DNA of 62,056 nucleotides, from positions 1 through 62,056 of the forward strand of contig VXLY01000010.1 in the NCBI GenBank assembly GCA_009841335.1, written 5' to 3'. A program made the position numbers and the translations under genes. Under the pieces are notes generated by a model, which ran no database searches, was not told the origin of the DNA, and saw only the letters and a program-made list of their open reading frames with translations. Of the stretch, positions 26,861 through 35,717 are shown piece by piece (positions within the stretch are counted from its first letter, which is position 1; each line of letters starts with the position of its first letter). This DNA is from Rhodothermaceae bacterium (GTDB lineage Bacteria; Bacteroidota; Rhodothermia; Rhodothermales; Bin80).

Positions 26861-29595
26861 ACTACGTGCTCTCGCATCTGGATGGGGTTGATCTCAGCCA
26901 AATGGGCGGCAAGGCTGCAGCGCTGGCTACGCTGGCCGGCACAGGACTGAAGATCCCGACATGGTTTGTAATTGTTCCGGATGCCTTTGAAGCCAGCCTC
27001 TCACTGGAGCAGCGACAGACTCTGCTTCAGGCCGTAGACCAGAACGAGGTCCAGACTCTTTTTGATGAGGTCCTGCCGACGCCTGACCTCATGAAGGAGG
27101 TGACGGAGCAGTTTGCGGCACTGGATGAAGAGCCCCGCTATGTCGCCGTACGTTCGTCAGGAGTACAGGAGGACGGTGTGGAGCACTCCTTTGCCGGCCA
27201 GTTCGACAGCTTTCTATTTGTCACTCGCGAGAATTTGCCAGGCCGGATTGTAGACGTATGGAGATCCGGCTTCAACGAACGTCTGTTGGCCTACAGGAGC
27301 GAGAATAAGCTTCAAGGGTTACCACAGGCACCTGCGGTATTGGTGCAGACGATGGTAGACAGTGAGGTCTCAGGGGTTGCATTCAGTGCAGACCCGGTCA
27401 CTGGACGCCGCTCTGTGGCCGTCGTGTCTGGGCTGCGCGGCCTTGGGACAGCATTGGTCGGCGGGGATGCCGATGCTGATACCTGGCGTGTTCAATTCGA
27501 CGGAACGATCCATGATCGGAATATCGTGGCCAAAACGCTTGAACATCGGCCGGCTCCCAATACTCATGAGGGCGTTGTGGCGCGAGACATTGTTGAGCCT
27601 GCGGCTTCTGAACCGGCACTTACCGACAAGCAGGTTGCGCAGGTAGCTGAGCTGGCGCGTTGCTCAGAGCGGCATTTCGGCCGGCCCCAGGACATCGAAT
27701 GGTCAATGCGCGGCGACGAATTCTTCCTGCTTCAGTCGCGGCCAATCACCTCTCTTGCAGCCATCTCGGATCCAGACGGAATACATGCTATCTGGGACAA
27801 TTCGAATATTGTAGAGAGTTATAGCGGAATTACAACTCCACTCACGTTTAGCTTTGCGCTGCACGCCTATGAGGGGGTGTATCGTGAGTTCTGTCGCCTT
27901 TTGGGCGTGCCTAAGGCTAGCATTGAGGCCAACGATCTTACATTTCGGCGCATGCTCGGTCTGATCCGCGGCAGAATTTACTATAACCTCCTGAACTGGT
28001 ACCGCGTTATCGCGTTGCTCCCGGGCTACATGTTCAACCGCCGCTTCATGGAGCAGATGATGGGTGTCCGGGAGAGTCTTCCTGAAGAAGTCACCAAAGC
28101 GACATCCAATGCAACTCGGACGGCGCGCCTTGTTGACCTGTTTCGACTGATCCGCACCATGGCAGGAATGGTTGTCAACCAAATGCGTCTACCCCGCATG
28201 ATTGAGCGATTCCACAACCGCCTCGACGCAGCGCTCCTTCCACCGGATCCACCACTTGAGGTCAGGCGGCTTGACCAGTTGATCGCTGATTATCGTGAGC
28301 TTGAGCTATCCCTCCTGACGCGTTGGGATGCGCCGCTGATCAATGACTTCTTTGCAATGATTTTCTTTGGGGTCCTTGGTCGCCTTACGTCTAAATGGTG
28401 CTCTGAGGAGGAGGACGACCAAAGCTCACTGCAAAACAATCTGGTTTGTAATCAGGGAGGAATGATCAGCGCTGAGCCTGCAAAGCGCATCGTTGAGATG
28501 GCTACGTTGGTAGCTCGCCATGAAGATTTGATTGATACCCTTTGTCATAGCACGACGGCAGTGGCTGTTCAAGCATTGCATGGTCATGAAGAGTTGGCAC
28601 GGCTCTACGACGATTACCTTGACATCTTCGGTGATCGATGTCTTGATGAGCTCAAGCTCGAATCAACTACGCTATTTGATGATCCTGAGCCCCTGGTTCG
28701 CTCCATCGGGCATGCTGCTGCCAGGCTCGCACGCGGCCAACTGTTTGAAGCCGGCATCTCGTCGGATGTGCGGGAGAATGCGGAGCAGAGGGTACGTCAG
28801 GCCTTAGGGCGGAATATTCTACGACGCTCCGTTTTCGCCTGGGTACTCCGTAACGCGCGCAACCGTGTACGTGATCGTGAAAATCTGAGGTTCGAGCGTA
28901 CCCGCCTCTTTGGTCGTATACGGCGAATCTTCCTTGAGGCCGGGCAGAGATTCTTTGCTGAGGGGATCCTTGATGATCCGCGTGACATCTTTTATCTCGA
29001 GCTCGAGGAAATCGTGTCCTACACGGAAGGAGCTGCATCATGCCAGGATCTTCGTGGTTTGGCAGCGGTCCGCCGCTCCGCTTTCGAGCGTTATGCCACG
29101 CTTGATGTCCCGGCCGACCGCTTCGAGACTTTCGGTTCACCCTACATTGCCAACCGCTACGAACCACAGGTAGCAGGTCAGACTGGAGATGATGGAGTCT
29201 CCGATACCAGCGGGCTCCGGGGTATTGGCTGCTGCCCAGGCATCGTGAGGGGTCAGGTACGCGTAATCCGAGATCCGAGAGGGGCCAAGTTGCAACAGGG
29301 GGAGATCCTGGTCGCGGAGCGTACTGATCCGGGGTGGATCATGCTTTTTCCCGCCGCCGCTGGCATTTTGGTTGAGCGCGGTAGTCTCCTCTCACACTCG
29401 GCGATCGTGGCCCGTGAAATGGGGATCCCTGCGATAGTCTCGCTCGCCGGGATCACGACTCGGGTTGGGACTGGTGACTGGGTTGAAATGGACGGCGCAC
29501 GAGGTACTGTGCGCCTGGATCTTGCGTTGGACTCCGAACCTGATTCAGATTCCGGTGGGCGCATAGTCGAGCCGGTACACGGGACTGACACATGA
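26857..29595 (+). CDS. PEP-synthase-like dikinase, rifampin-phosphotransferase architecture
   Basis: A 912-residue protein in three parts. The N-terminal PPDK/PEP-synthase ATP-grasp domain (1-320) shows VGGKAAALATL-type start, VRSSGVQEDG, QTMVDSEVSGVAFSADPVTG and DIEWSMRGDEFFLLQSRPIT. A long central domain (330-790) is not recognised. The C-terminal swivelling phosphohistidine domain has H847 in GSLLSHSAIVAREMG. The PEP/pyruvate TIM barrel of true PEP synthase is absent, so the order matches rifampin phosphotransferase: ATP phosphorylates the histidine, which passes the phosphate to a hydroxyl on a substrate bound by the middle domain. In this operon the substrate may be an isoprenoid or lipid alcohol (inference). 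It starts at ATG 26857 overlapping the UbiA stop; the frame opens at 26785. Confidence 0.85.
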   Translation: MNYVLSHLDGVDLSQMGGKAAALATLAGTGLKIPTWFVIVPDAFEASLSLEQRQTLLQAVDQNEVQTLFDEVLPTPDLMKEVTEQFAALDEEPRYVAVRSSGVQEDGVEHSFAGQFDSFLFVTRENLPGRIVDVWRSGFNERLLAYRSENKLQGLPQAPAVLVQTMVDSEVSGVAFSADPVTGRRSVAVVSGLRGLGTALVGGDADADTWRVQFDGTIHDRNIVAKTLEHRPAPNTHEGVVARDIVEPAASEPALTDKQVAQVAELARCSERHFGRPQDIEWSMRGDEFFLLQSRPITSLAAISDPDGIHAIWDNSNIVESYSGITTPLTFSFALHAYEGVYREFCRLLGVPKASIEANDLTFRRMLGLIRGRIYYNLLNWYRVIALLPGYMFNRRFMEQMMGVRESLPEEVTKATSNATRTARLVDLFRLIRTMAGMVVNQMRLPRMIERFHNRLDAALLPPDPPLEVRRLDQLIADYRELELSLLTRWDAPLINDFFAMIFFGVLGRLTSKWCSEEEDDQSSLQNNLVCNQGGMISAEPAKRIVEMATLVARHEDLIDTLCHSTTAVAVQALHGHEELARLYDDYLDIFGDRCLDELKLESTTLFDDPEPLVRSIGHAAARLARGQLFEAGISSDVRENAEQRVRQALGRNILRRSVFAWVLRNARNRVRDRENLRFERTRLFGRIRRIFLEAGQRFFAEGILDDPRDIFYLELEEIVSYTEGAASCQDLRGLAAVRRSAFERYATLDVPADRFETFGSPYIANRYEPQVAGQTGDDGVSDTSGLRGIGCCPGIVRGQVRVIRDPRGAKLQQGEILVAERTDPGWIMLFPAAAGILVERGSLLSHSAIVAREMGIPAIVSLAGITTRVGTGDWVEMDGARGTVRLDLALDSEPDSDSGGRIVEPVHGTDT

Positions 29596-30734
29596 GTACC
29601 GAAGCCGCGGCCCGTGCCGATTTTTCATTTGTTCGCTATGCGCAGTGCTGGGAGGATGCCGACATCCTTCTGGAGGCGCTTGACGTTGCCGAAGGAGATG
29701 TTTGCCTTTCAATCGCCTCGGCGGGAGAAAACTCGCTCTCGCTCCTTTCCTGCAAGCCTGCGCGTGTCATTGCCGTAGATATGAATCCGGCCCAGCTGGC
29801 CTGTCTTGCGCTGCGCGTTGCAGCCTATCGGGTACTCAGCCACGAGGAGCTTCTTCAACTGATCGGTTCTCGTGAGTGCGGCGATCGGGAAGCCCTTTAC
29901 CGAAGGTGCCGTGGCGTCCTTGAAGGTGGAGCGCGGGATTTCTGGGATGCCCGCCCGCAATTAGTCCAGGCCGGGATTGGTAACGCTGGCAAATTTGAGG
30001 ACTACTTCGCGGTGTTTCGCAGGAAAGTATTACCCTGGATTCATCCTCGGCACCGGGTTGAGCAACTCCTTGCAGGAGGTGCCGCAGACGAACGCCGCCA
30101 CTTTTACACTCGCCATTGGGCCAACCGGCGCTGGGAACTCCTCTTTCGACTCTTCTTTTCCCGCTTTGTGATGGGTCGGATGGGGCGAGACCCGGAGTTT
30201 TTCCGGTATGTAGAGGGATCAGTCTCCGAACGCATCCTCGCGCGCGCAAGACACGCCCTGACCGAGCTTGACCCTGCCGCCAACCCCTATCTTCAGTGGA
30301 TTCTCACTGGACGTCACACCACAGCTCTCCCACACGCCCTCAGAAGAGAAAATTTTGACATCATCAGAGAGAATCTGGACCGGCTTGAATGGCACTGCCT
30401 GTCAATTGAGGAATTACTCGACGCCGAACCTGAATTGCTTGTCGATTGCCATAATCTGAGCGACATATTCGAGTACATGTCCGACGACTATTTCCACGAG
30501 TTACTCTCGAAACTGACAGCGCATTCTCGGGATGGAGCCCGACTCGCATACTGGAATATGCTTGTGCCCCGCAGCCGACCACCGGAATTGGCCAGCAAGC
30601 TCATTCCAAACCACGAGCTTGCTGAGCGACTCCATCTTCAGGACAAGGCGTTTTTTTACAGCCGTTTCGTTGTTGAGACCGTGGCAGGTGGGGCTGGCTG
30701 CCTTGCGTCTCCTGATGGGGAGGCCTCGCACTGA
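29592..30734 (+). CDS. BtaA-like 3-amino-3-carboxypropyl transferase (DUF3419)
   Basis: A 380-residue DUF3419/BtaA family protein. Visible signatures are FVRYAQCWEDADILLEAL near the N-terminus, the SAM-binding strand CLSIASAGENSLSLLS, IAVDMNPAQLACLALRVAA, and the later NLSDIFEYMSDD and YWNMLVPRSRP segments typical of the family. BtaA moves the 3-amino-3-carboxypropyl group of S-adenosylmethionine to the free hydroxyl of diacylglycerol, the first step of betaine-lipid (DGTS) synthesis. The N-methyltransferase BtaB is not present here, so the product may keep a free amine, be acylated by the GNAT, or the acceptor may differ from diacylglycerol. It overlaps its neighbours on both sides (ATGA at 29592 and TGATG at 30732). 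Confidence 0.83.
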   Translation: MSTEAAARADFSFVRYAQCWEDADILLEALDVAEGDVCLSIASAGENSLSLLSCKPARVIAVDMNPAQLACLALRVAAYRVLSHEELLQLIGSRECGDREALYRRCRGVLEGGARDFWDARPQLVQAGIGNAGKFEDYFAVFRRKVLPWIHPRHRVEQLLAGGAADERRHFYTRHWANRRWELLFRLFFSRFVMGRMGRDPEFFRYVEGSVSERILARARHALTELDPAANPYLQWILTGRHTTALPHALRRENFDIIRENLDRLEWHCLSIEELLDAEPELLVDCHNLSDIFEYMSDDYFHELLSKLTAHSRDGARLAYWNMLVPRSRPPELASKLIPNHELAERLHLQDKAFFYSRFVVETVAGGAGCLASPDGEASH

Positions 30735-32107
30735 TGACACACGCGTCCAATTTCATTTCCATTGCGGTCATACTCGGTGCTCTTGCCGTGCTCTTGGTTG
30801 GTCTCAAAGCAGTGGAAAAGAAAAAGCGTTTTCACCCCGAGATCCTTCGCAAAGGGGTCCATGTCGGCATGGGGCTGGTTGTATTACCGTTACCGTGGAT
30901 GCTAGAGGATGCCTGGCCGATGATCGTTCTGGGAGGGCTCGCGTGTACCGCCTTGGTCGCTACCCGACTGATTCCTAGTCTGCGCGGAGGCATTGGAACC
31001 GTCTTGGGCGGAGTAGATCGGGAGGGTCTGGGCGAGATTTACTTTGCAATTTCGGTCACGATCCTTTTCCTGATCAGCCAAGGAGAGTGGTTGCTCTATG
31101 TGGTTCCAATCTTGACGTTGGCCTTGGCGGATGCTGCCGCGGCCGTGATAGGTCTCCGCTACGGGCAAACGCAGTACCAGACTTCGGAGGGCATCAAGAG
31201 TGTTGAGGGGTCTTTGGCGTTTTTCCTCGTGGCATTCTTCAGCGCTCATCTGCCCCTCCTGCTTCTGACGGACACGGGGCGCGTCGAGGTCGTTCTCATT
31301 GCAACGATCCTCGCGATCCTTGTGATGATGCTGGAACTCGTGTCATGGCGGGGGCTGGACAACCTGTTCATCCCTCTTGGTACATATGCTTTTCTGCGCC
31401 TCTATCTTGATGAGGATCCCCAAGCACTCCTCATTCGTGTGCTGGTTGCCGTTGCCTTTACCACGTTCGCACTGGCTTGGCGTCGTCGAAGTAAACTTGA
31501 TGACAGCGCATTGGTCGGTTGCGCGCTCTTCGGCTATGGTGCCTATTTGTTGGGCGGTTGGCAGTGGCTGATCGCCCCCTTCGGATTTTTTGCCATCCAT
31601 ACACTGGTGTGGCCGCGTTCTAGCAAGCGCCGATCACACACTGTGTACACTATGCTCTCAATTGCCGGTGGCGCATTGCTCTGGCTGTTTGTCCACGCTG
31701 TTGCCGGACACGAGTGGTTCGTGATTCCCTTCGCCACAACTTTTGCTGCTCAGCTCACATTGTATGGTATCTCGCGAGTGACTCTTCAGCCCGAGCGTGG
31801 AAACCGGTTGATCCGCCGACTGGGCGCGGTCGGGCTCGGCTGGATTCTAGTCTATGTTCCTACACTGATGATAGTCTTCGGCCGTGGCATAGATCTGGGA
31901 AACTTGATGGTACCTGGTTCCGAAGCGATGAGACTCTTGGCTGACCTCGGTTTTGGACTGTTGGCTATTGGTGTCGTGGCAGCAGTATTCCTTCTATTGA
32001 CTCCACGAATCTATGGTCCTCCACTCCGAGCCAACCTGATCAATCCGATCTTCGCAATCCTCGGGCTCTTCGCATCGCTTGTCGCCAGTTTGCGTTGGCT
32101 GACATAG
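30734..32107 (+). CDS. Phytol/dolichol-kinase-like membrane protein with C-terminal extension
   Basis: A 457-residue membrane protein with about 13 hydrophobic helices. The first half (1-220) resembles the CTP-dependent phytol/dolichol kinase and CDP-diglyceride synthetase-like family: HPEILRKGVHVGMGLVVL (33-50), DAAAAVIGLRYG (about 136-147) and GIKSVEGSLAFF. The second half (about 240-457) is a further helical bundle that I cannot assign; in outline it may resemble the DUF92/TMEM19 family, which includes phytyl-phosphate kinase, and would then make a two-step prenol kinase fusion (speculation). The usual length of phytol kinase is about 200-300 residues, so the extension is unusual. It is the last gene of the operon and shares one base with the BtaA-like gene. 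Confidence 0.75.
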   Translation: MTHASNFISIAVILGALAVLLVGLKAVEKKKRFHPEILRKGVHVGMGLVVLPLPWMLEDAWPMIVLGGLACTALVATRLIPSLRGGIGTVLGGVDREGLGEIYFAISVTILFLISQGEWLLYVVPILTLALADAAAAVIGLRYGQTQYQTSEGIKSVEGSLAFFLVAFFSAHLPLLLLTDTGRVEVVLIATILAILVMMLELVSWRGLDNLFIPLGTYAFLRLYLDEDPQALLIRVLVAVAFTTFALAWRRRSKLDDSALVGCALFGYGAYLLGGWQWLIAPFGFFAIHTLVWPRSSKRRSHTVYTMLSIAGGALLWLFVHAVAGHEWFVIPFATTFAAQLTLYGISRVTLQPERGNRLIRRLGAVGLGWILVYVPTLMIVFGRGIDLGNLMVPGSEAMRLLADLGFGLLAIGVVAAVFLLLTPRIYGPPLRANLINPIFAILGLFASLVASLRWLT

Positions 32108-32446
32108 ACGCACGAGATGTTATCCGTTCAAATTGACCCAGATAATACTGATGGTCTGGAGATCGTTTTCAAGATACGACACCCCATGCTTGTGGTCTCT
32201 GCCTCATTGAATTCCAGATTGCTGCACGGAAAGGAGCCGTGTGGGTTGCGAGTTCCACGACGATTCTACGAAAGCCCGAAAGAGAACCTTCCTGTGGTGC
32301 CTGAGTTGGTACAACTCCCGGTCGCTCCAGTCAGTAAAAGACTTGGCGGATTGGGACGTGAGCGACTAGCATACCAAGGTGACTCATCAGGAGATTGGGT
32401 CCGGCATGTGTGCAGATTTACATACTCTTAAACGCAACGGACGAAG
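32108..32446. other. Intergenic stretch after the lipid operon
   Basis: About 340 bases. A 104-codon plus-strand frame (32117-32431) fills most of it but resembles no family and has no evident ribosome binding site. No hairpin terminator is obvious. Confidence 0.35.
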
Positions 32447-33703
32447 ATGATTTTTCTGGCTTTATTTGAGAAAACCTCCCTCATCAAGAATGTACGCACG
32501 ACTGCCATCGTAATTTGTGCCCTTGCTTTGACCTTCACGTTGCTTGGCACCGGCTGCAGTTCAACTGGCACTGAACTTGGTGGAGGCTGGCCCGGCACGA
32601 TTGATACGCTTGCTTCCGGAGAGATCATAGTTCAAAATACCGACGAACCGCTCTGGTCATCGGCAGGGACTTGGCGGGTAGTGGAGGAAATGAGGATCGG
32701 AAGTGACGCGGGTGACGACGCAATTCTATTCGGCAATATTAGCTCCTTTGATGTGGATTCACAGGGGCGCGTTTTCGTACTTGATGCCCAATCGCAAGAG
32801 ATCCATGTCTTCGACTCGGACGGCGCCCACATACGCACAGTAGGGGGCAGGGGAACTGGGCCGGGGGAATTTGAAAATGCCAGCGCGGTTGACTTGAGCC
32901 GTGATGGAGAAATCTGGGTCATGGAAATGGGAAAGGGTCAGCTTTCCATACTGGACGCGTACGGGGGCTACCTTAGAAAAGAATCGATCGGTGGCGTTGG
33001 CTGGAGCCAATGGCCATATCCGGGTGGTTTCGATCTGTTAGGCCGGTACAACGCTTTAATCAGATCCGTCCACGATGAGGGTACGACGGAGTCATTCGCA
33101 CGGTTTGATCAGTCTCTAACTCCACTGGATACGATCCCGGTCCCGGAAAAACCTGACGCTGAATACTTCAGCAATGAGACCGGATCCATGCAAGTGGCTG
33201 TTCCCTACCAAGGTAGCATTGATTGGTGCTTTGCTCCAAACGGTAATCTATGGACGCTCCAAACCGATCAATACGAGCTTGCCGAAATCACTGGCCACGG
33301 TGAAACGCTTCGCAGGGTCACCAAGGAATATGAACCGATTCGGGTAACCGCTGAAGTCAGGACGGAGTTGGGCCAGAGCATGGAGTGGTTCACTGACCAA
33401 GGAGGGAAGATCGACTGGTCAAAGATTCCCAATACTCGGCCGGTGGTGAGGACCCTCTTTTGCGACGACAAAGCTAATCTTTGGGTGAGGCGAGTCACCA
33501 TAAAGTCAGATGATGACGAGGAGAGTGAAGGGCCGCTTTATGATCTGTTTGATCCTGAGGGACGTTATCTGGGAATGCTTAAATTCCCGTTCAATTTGCG
33601 TTCATATCCGATCGTGCGGAACGAGATTATATATGGCCACACGCGGGATGAGCTTGGTGCCGACATTATCGTGAGGGCGCGGATTGAAAAGCCCACTGCC
33701 TGA
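32447..33703 (+). CDS. 6-bladed beta-propeller lipoprotein
   Basis: A 418-residue propeller lipoprotein. The N-terminus is long, with a basic segment before the hydrophobic signal and the lipobox LGTGC at cysteine 37. The family repeat IHVFDSDGAHIRTVGGRGTG, then PGEFENASAVDLS, is nearly the same blade as in the lipoproteins at 18-20 kb. No sequencing-type break was seen. It is followed after about 400 bases by another, more distant member. Function unknown; probably outer-membrane or periplasmic. Confidence 0.8.
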   Translation: MIFLALFEKTSLIKNVRTTAIVICALALTFTLLGTGCSSTGTELGGGWPGTIDTLASGEIIVQNTDEPLWSSAGTWRVVEEMRIGSDAGDDAILFGNISSFDVDSQGRVFVLDAQSQEIHVFDSDGAHIRTVGGRGTGPGEFENASAVDLSRDGEIWVMEMGKGQLSILDAYGGYLRKESIGGVGWSQWPYPGGFDLLGRYNALIRSVHDEGTTESFARFDQSLTPLDTIPVPEKPDAEYFSNETGSMQVAVPYQGSIDWCFAPNGNLWTLQTDQYELAEITGHGETLRRVTKEYEPIRVTAEVRTELGQSMEWFTDQGGKIDWSKIPNTRPVVRTLFCDDKANLWVRRVTIKSDDDEESEGPLYDLFDPEGRYLGMLKFPFNLRSYPIVRNEIIYGHTRDELGADIIVRARIEKPTA

Positions 33704-34111
33704 CTCACGGGCGTTATACAGCCAGCTTGAGTGACGGAATTTGAGCCGTAATGACTCTATTCTCTAACGCGACGTGCTTGCAGCAGCGGCTAGCAAGTAA
33801 GCGGACTCTGTGCATTGCTCCGCCGTCCCGACCGAAGTGATTTGGGCAGGCCCCGCTATAAGCGAAAAGGCACCGGTGTTCCGGTTTGGCACGCGTGGCT
33901 CTGTCCCAGTTGCATCGGAGTGAGAAAATATTTTCCGGTAGCCGTTCAGCAAACCGAAAGGCACACAATTCCCCCCGAAACTCCGCCAACGACACCGCAA
34001 TTATGTGTCCAGGTGATTATGAGCATAGCAAGAATTACAAAAAATGCCTATTCTCTATCAAGCACTACTCGATGCTTGTTTTCCTCACTCGGCTAGACAG
34101 TCCATATCCGA
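33704..34111. other. Intergenic stretch between propeller genes
   Basis: About 400 bases with only short overlapping open frames and no recognised gene or terminator. It presumably carries the promoter of the next gene. Confidence 0.4.
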
Positions 34112-35254
34112 ATGCAGTTCAATAATCGACCTCTCACCTGCGTGCTCCTTATCGCACTCCTTGCTGTATGTTCGGATCAGGAATCCTCAGGCCAGCCCTC
34201 CGAGGTGGGCCAAGTTGATGTCTCGGAAGTGCTGCGGCTGGGGGATGAAGCAGCTGGTGATACAGTGCTCTTCTCGCAGATTACGCATCTTGCGGTCAAC
34301 AATCGAGGGGATATCATTGTGGAGGAATCACGTCGGCCGTCAATAAGGGCATTTAACAGCGAGGGCGCATACGTGAACGATATCGGGGGTGTTGGCCAAG
34401 GCCCGGGTGAGTACAGATACACCTGGGGAGTGGTTGCAGGGCCGGCGGATTCGGTGTATGTATGGGAGGTCTACACTGATCGAGTAATGGTATATGATCC
34501 CCACGATTTTTCTTTTGTCCGCCACGTCACTGTGGAAGATGACGGTATTAAGGGGGCAGTGGGTATCATAGGGATTGGTGAGGCCGGGTGGATCATGCCA
34601 ATACAAGCAAGGCCTTTCCAGCCGGGGGACGATGGGAAAATGACCGTTCACGAGGATACTGATTTTGAAATCCGCAGGGTTGATCTGGACGGAAACTATG
34701 GGCAGGAGATTATGGCAACGGTACGGGATAATGAGATGATTTATCACGTTTTTGAGGAGAGCGGTGGTTTTACGATACACGGTGTACCGTATGCTCGAAA
34801 TGCGGCTTGGGCGATTGGTCCCAATGACATGCTTTACTATGGATGGGGCGACGCAATCCAGATCTCGGTGGCTGATGTTGATGGTTCAATCCAGACGCGT
34901 ATTCACCATGAACATGATCCCGTTTTCATCACGGATGCAGAAGCAGAAGCTGCGGCGCAGGAAATGGTGAATGAGGAGCATGAGAGATTACTTGCCGCGC
35001 GAGGGCTCCACAAGACCAAGCCAGCATTCGAAACCTTTGTAGTGGACGAGGCCGGTAACATATGGGTCAAATTGAGTTCTATCGAAAACGCCACCACTGC
35101 AGACTGGCTGATCCTGGATATGGAGAGTGAGGTGGTTGGCGTCGCTGCGCTTCCGATTAACGTGACCCTCAAAGTGATTCGTAATGGCCGCGCTTATGGT
35201 ACTGAGCAACTGGATGGTGAAGATATCATGGTCGTGGTCTACGAAGTAGAATAA
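34112..35254 (+). CDS. 6-bladed beta-propeller lipoprotein (divergent member)
   Basis: A 380-residue predicted lipoprotein with a short signal ending in LLAVC (cysteine 20; valine before the cysteine is not the usual residue, so lipidation is probable rather than certain). The propeller signature is AFNSEGAYVNDIGGVGQGPG, followed by EYRYTWGVVAGPADSVYVWE. It shares the fold and the GxGQGPGE blade with the other propeller lipoproteins here but differs in most other positions. It is in the same direction as the gene at 32447, 408 bases apart. Function unknown. Confidence 0.78.
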   Translation: MQFNNRPLTCVLLIALLAVCSDQESSGQPSEVGQVDVSEVLRLGDEAAGDTVLFSQITHLAVNNRGDIIVEESRRPSIRAFNSEGAYVNDIGGVGQGPGEYRYTWGVVAGPADSVYVWEVYTDRVMVYDPHDFSFVRHVTVEDDGIKGAVGIIGIGEAGWIMPIQARPFQPGDDGKMTVHEDTDFEIRRVDLDGNYGQEIMATVRDNEMIYHVFEESGGFTIHGVPYARNAAWAIGPNDMLYYGWGDAIQISVADVDGSIQTRIHHEHDPVFITDAEAEAAAQEMVNEEHERLLAARGLHKTKPAFETFVVDEAGNIWVKLSSIENATTADWLILDMESEVVGVAALPINVTLKVIRNGRAYGTEQLDGEDIMVVVYEVE

Positions 35255-35379
35255 CCTTGTCTGTTCCCCCGGGTTCTGAACAGCCCCCAATTCTAGCAGT
35301 GTATCCGAAGGGTATCATCCCCGAGTGCCCTATACTCGTTCGTTTGTCGTGATTTTTCCACTAGCGTTACAAGTTTATG

Positions 35380-35441
35380 TGATTTCTGGGTTGATATGTT
35401 AAACATATATAATAATTTAATGTATATATTTCATAAATGAT
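35380..35441. promoter_or_regulatory. AT-rich island before the two-component genes
   Basis: About 60 bases of almost pure A+T (runs such as AACATATATAATAATTTAAT) in an otherwise balanced sequence, directly before the ATG at 35442. It is a likely promoter or a foreign-DNA boundary. I could not fit a standard -35/-10 pair with correct spacing. Confidence 0.35.
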
Positions 35442-35717
35442 ATGTATAGAACATGTTTTTATGTGTCTCGGCCTATAACACGGATAGAAGGAGTTACTGC
35501 GGCCTTCTGTATCGGTCTCATTTTCTGGTACGCAGGGGGCCAGGTTTATTACATCAACCGAATCCTGGCTATCTGGACCGGACAGACCGAATGACAGGTT
35601 TCGGAAGCGTGTGGTACCGATCGCCGGCTAGCGACAACCCCATCTGCTCTGTTGCAAGCACCGCATACAGCGGCACTGGTTTTTATCTGGGATACAAAGC
35701 TGATCTATAAAAGGCTC

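Noticed and set aside
32117-32431. 104-codon plus-strand open frame after the lipid operon
   Set aside because: No ribosome binding site, no family and no conserved features; treated as chance.
35391-35429. TTGATA and TATAAT boxes in the AT-rich island as a sigma70 promoter
   Set aside because: The spacing is about 11 bases, too short for a standard promoter, and the region is so AT-rich that matches are expected by chance.
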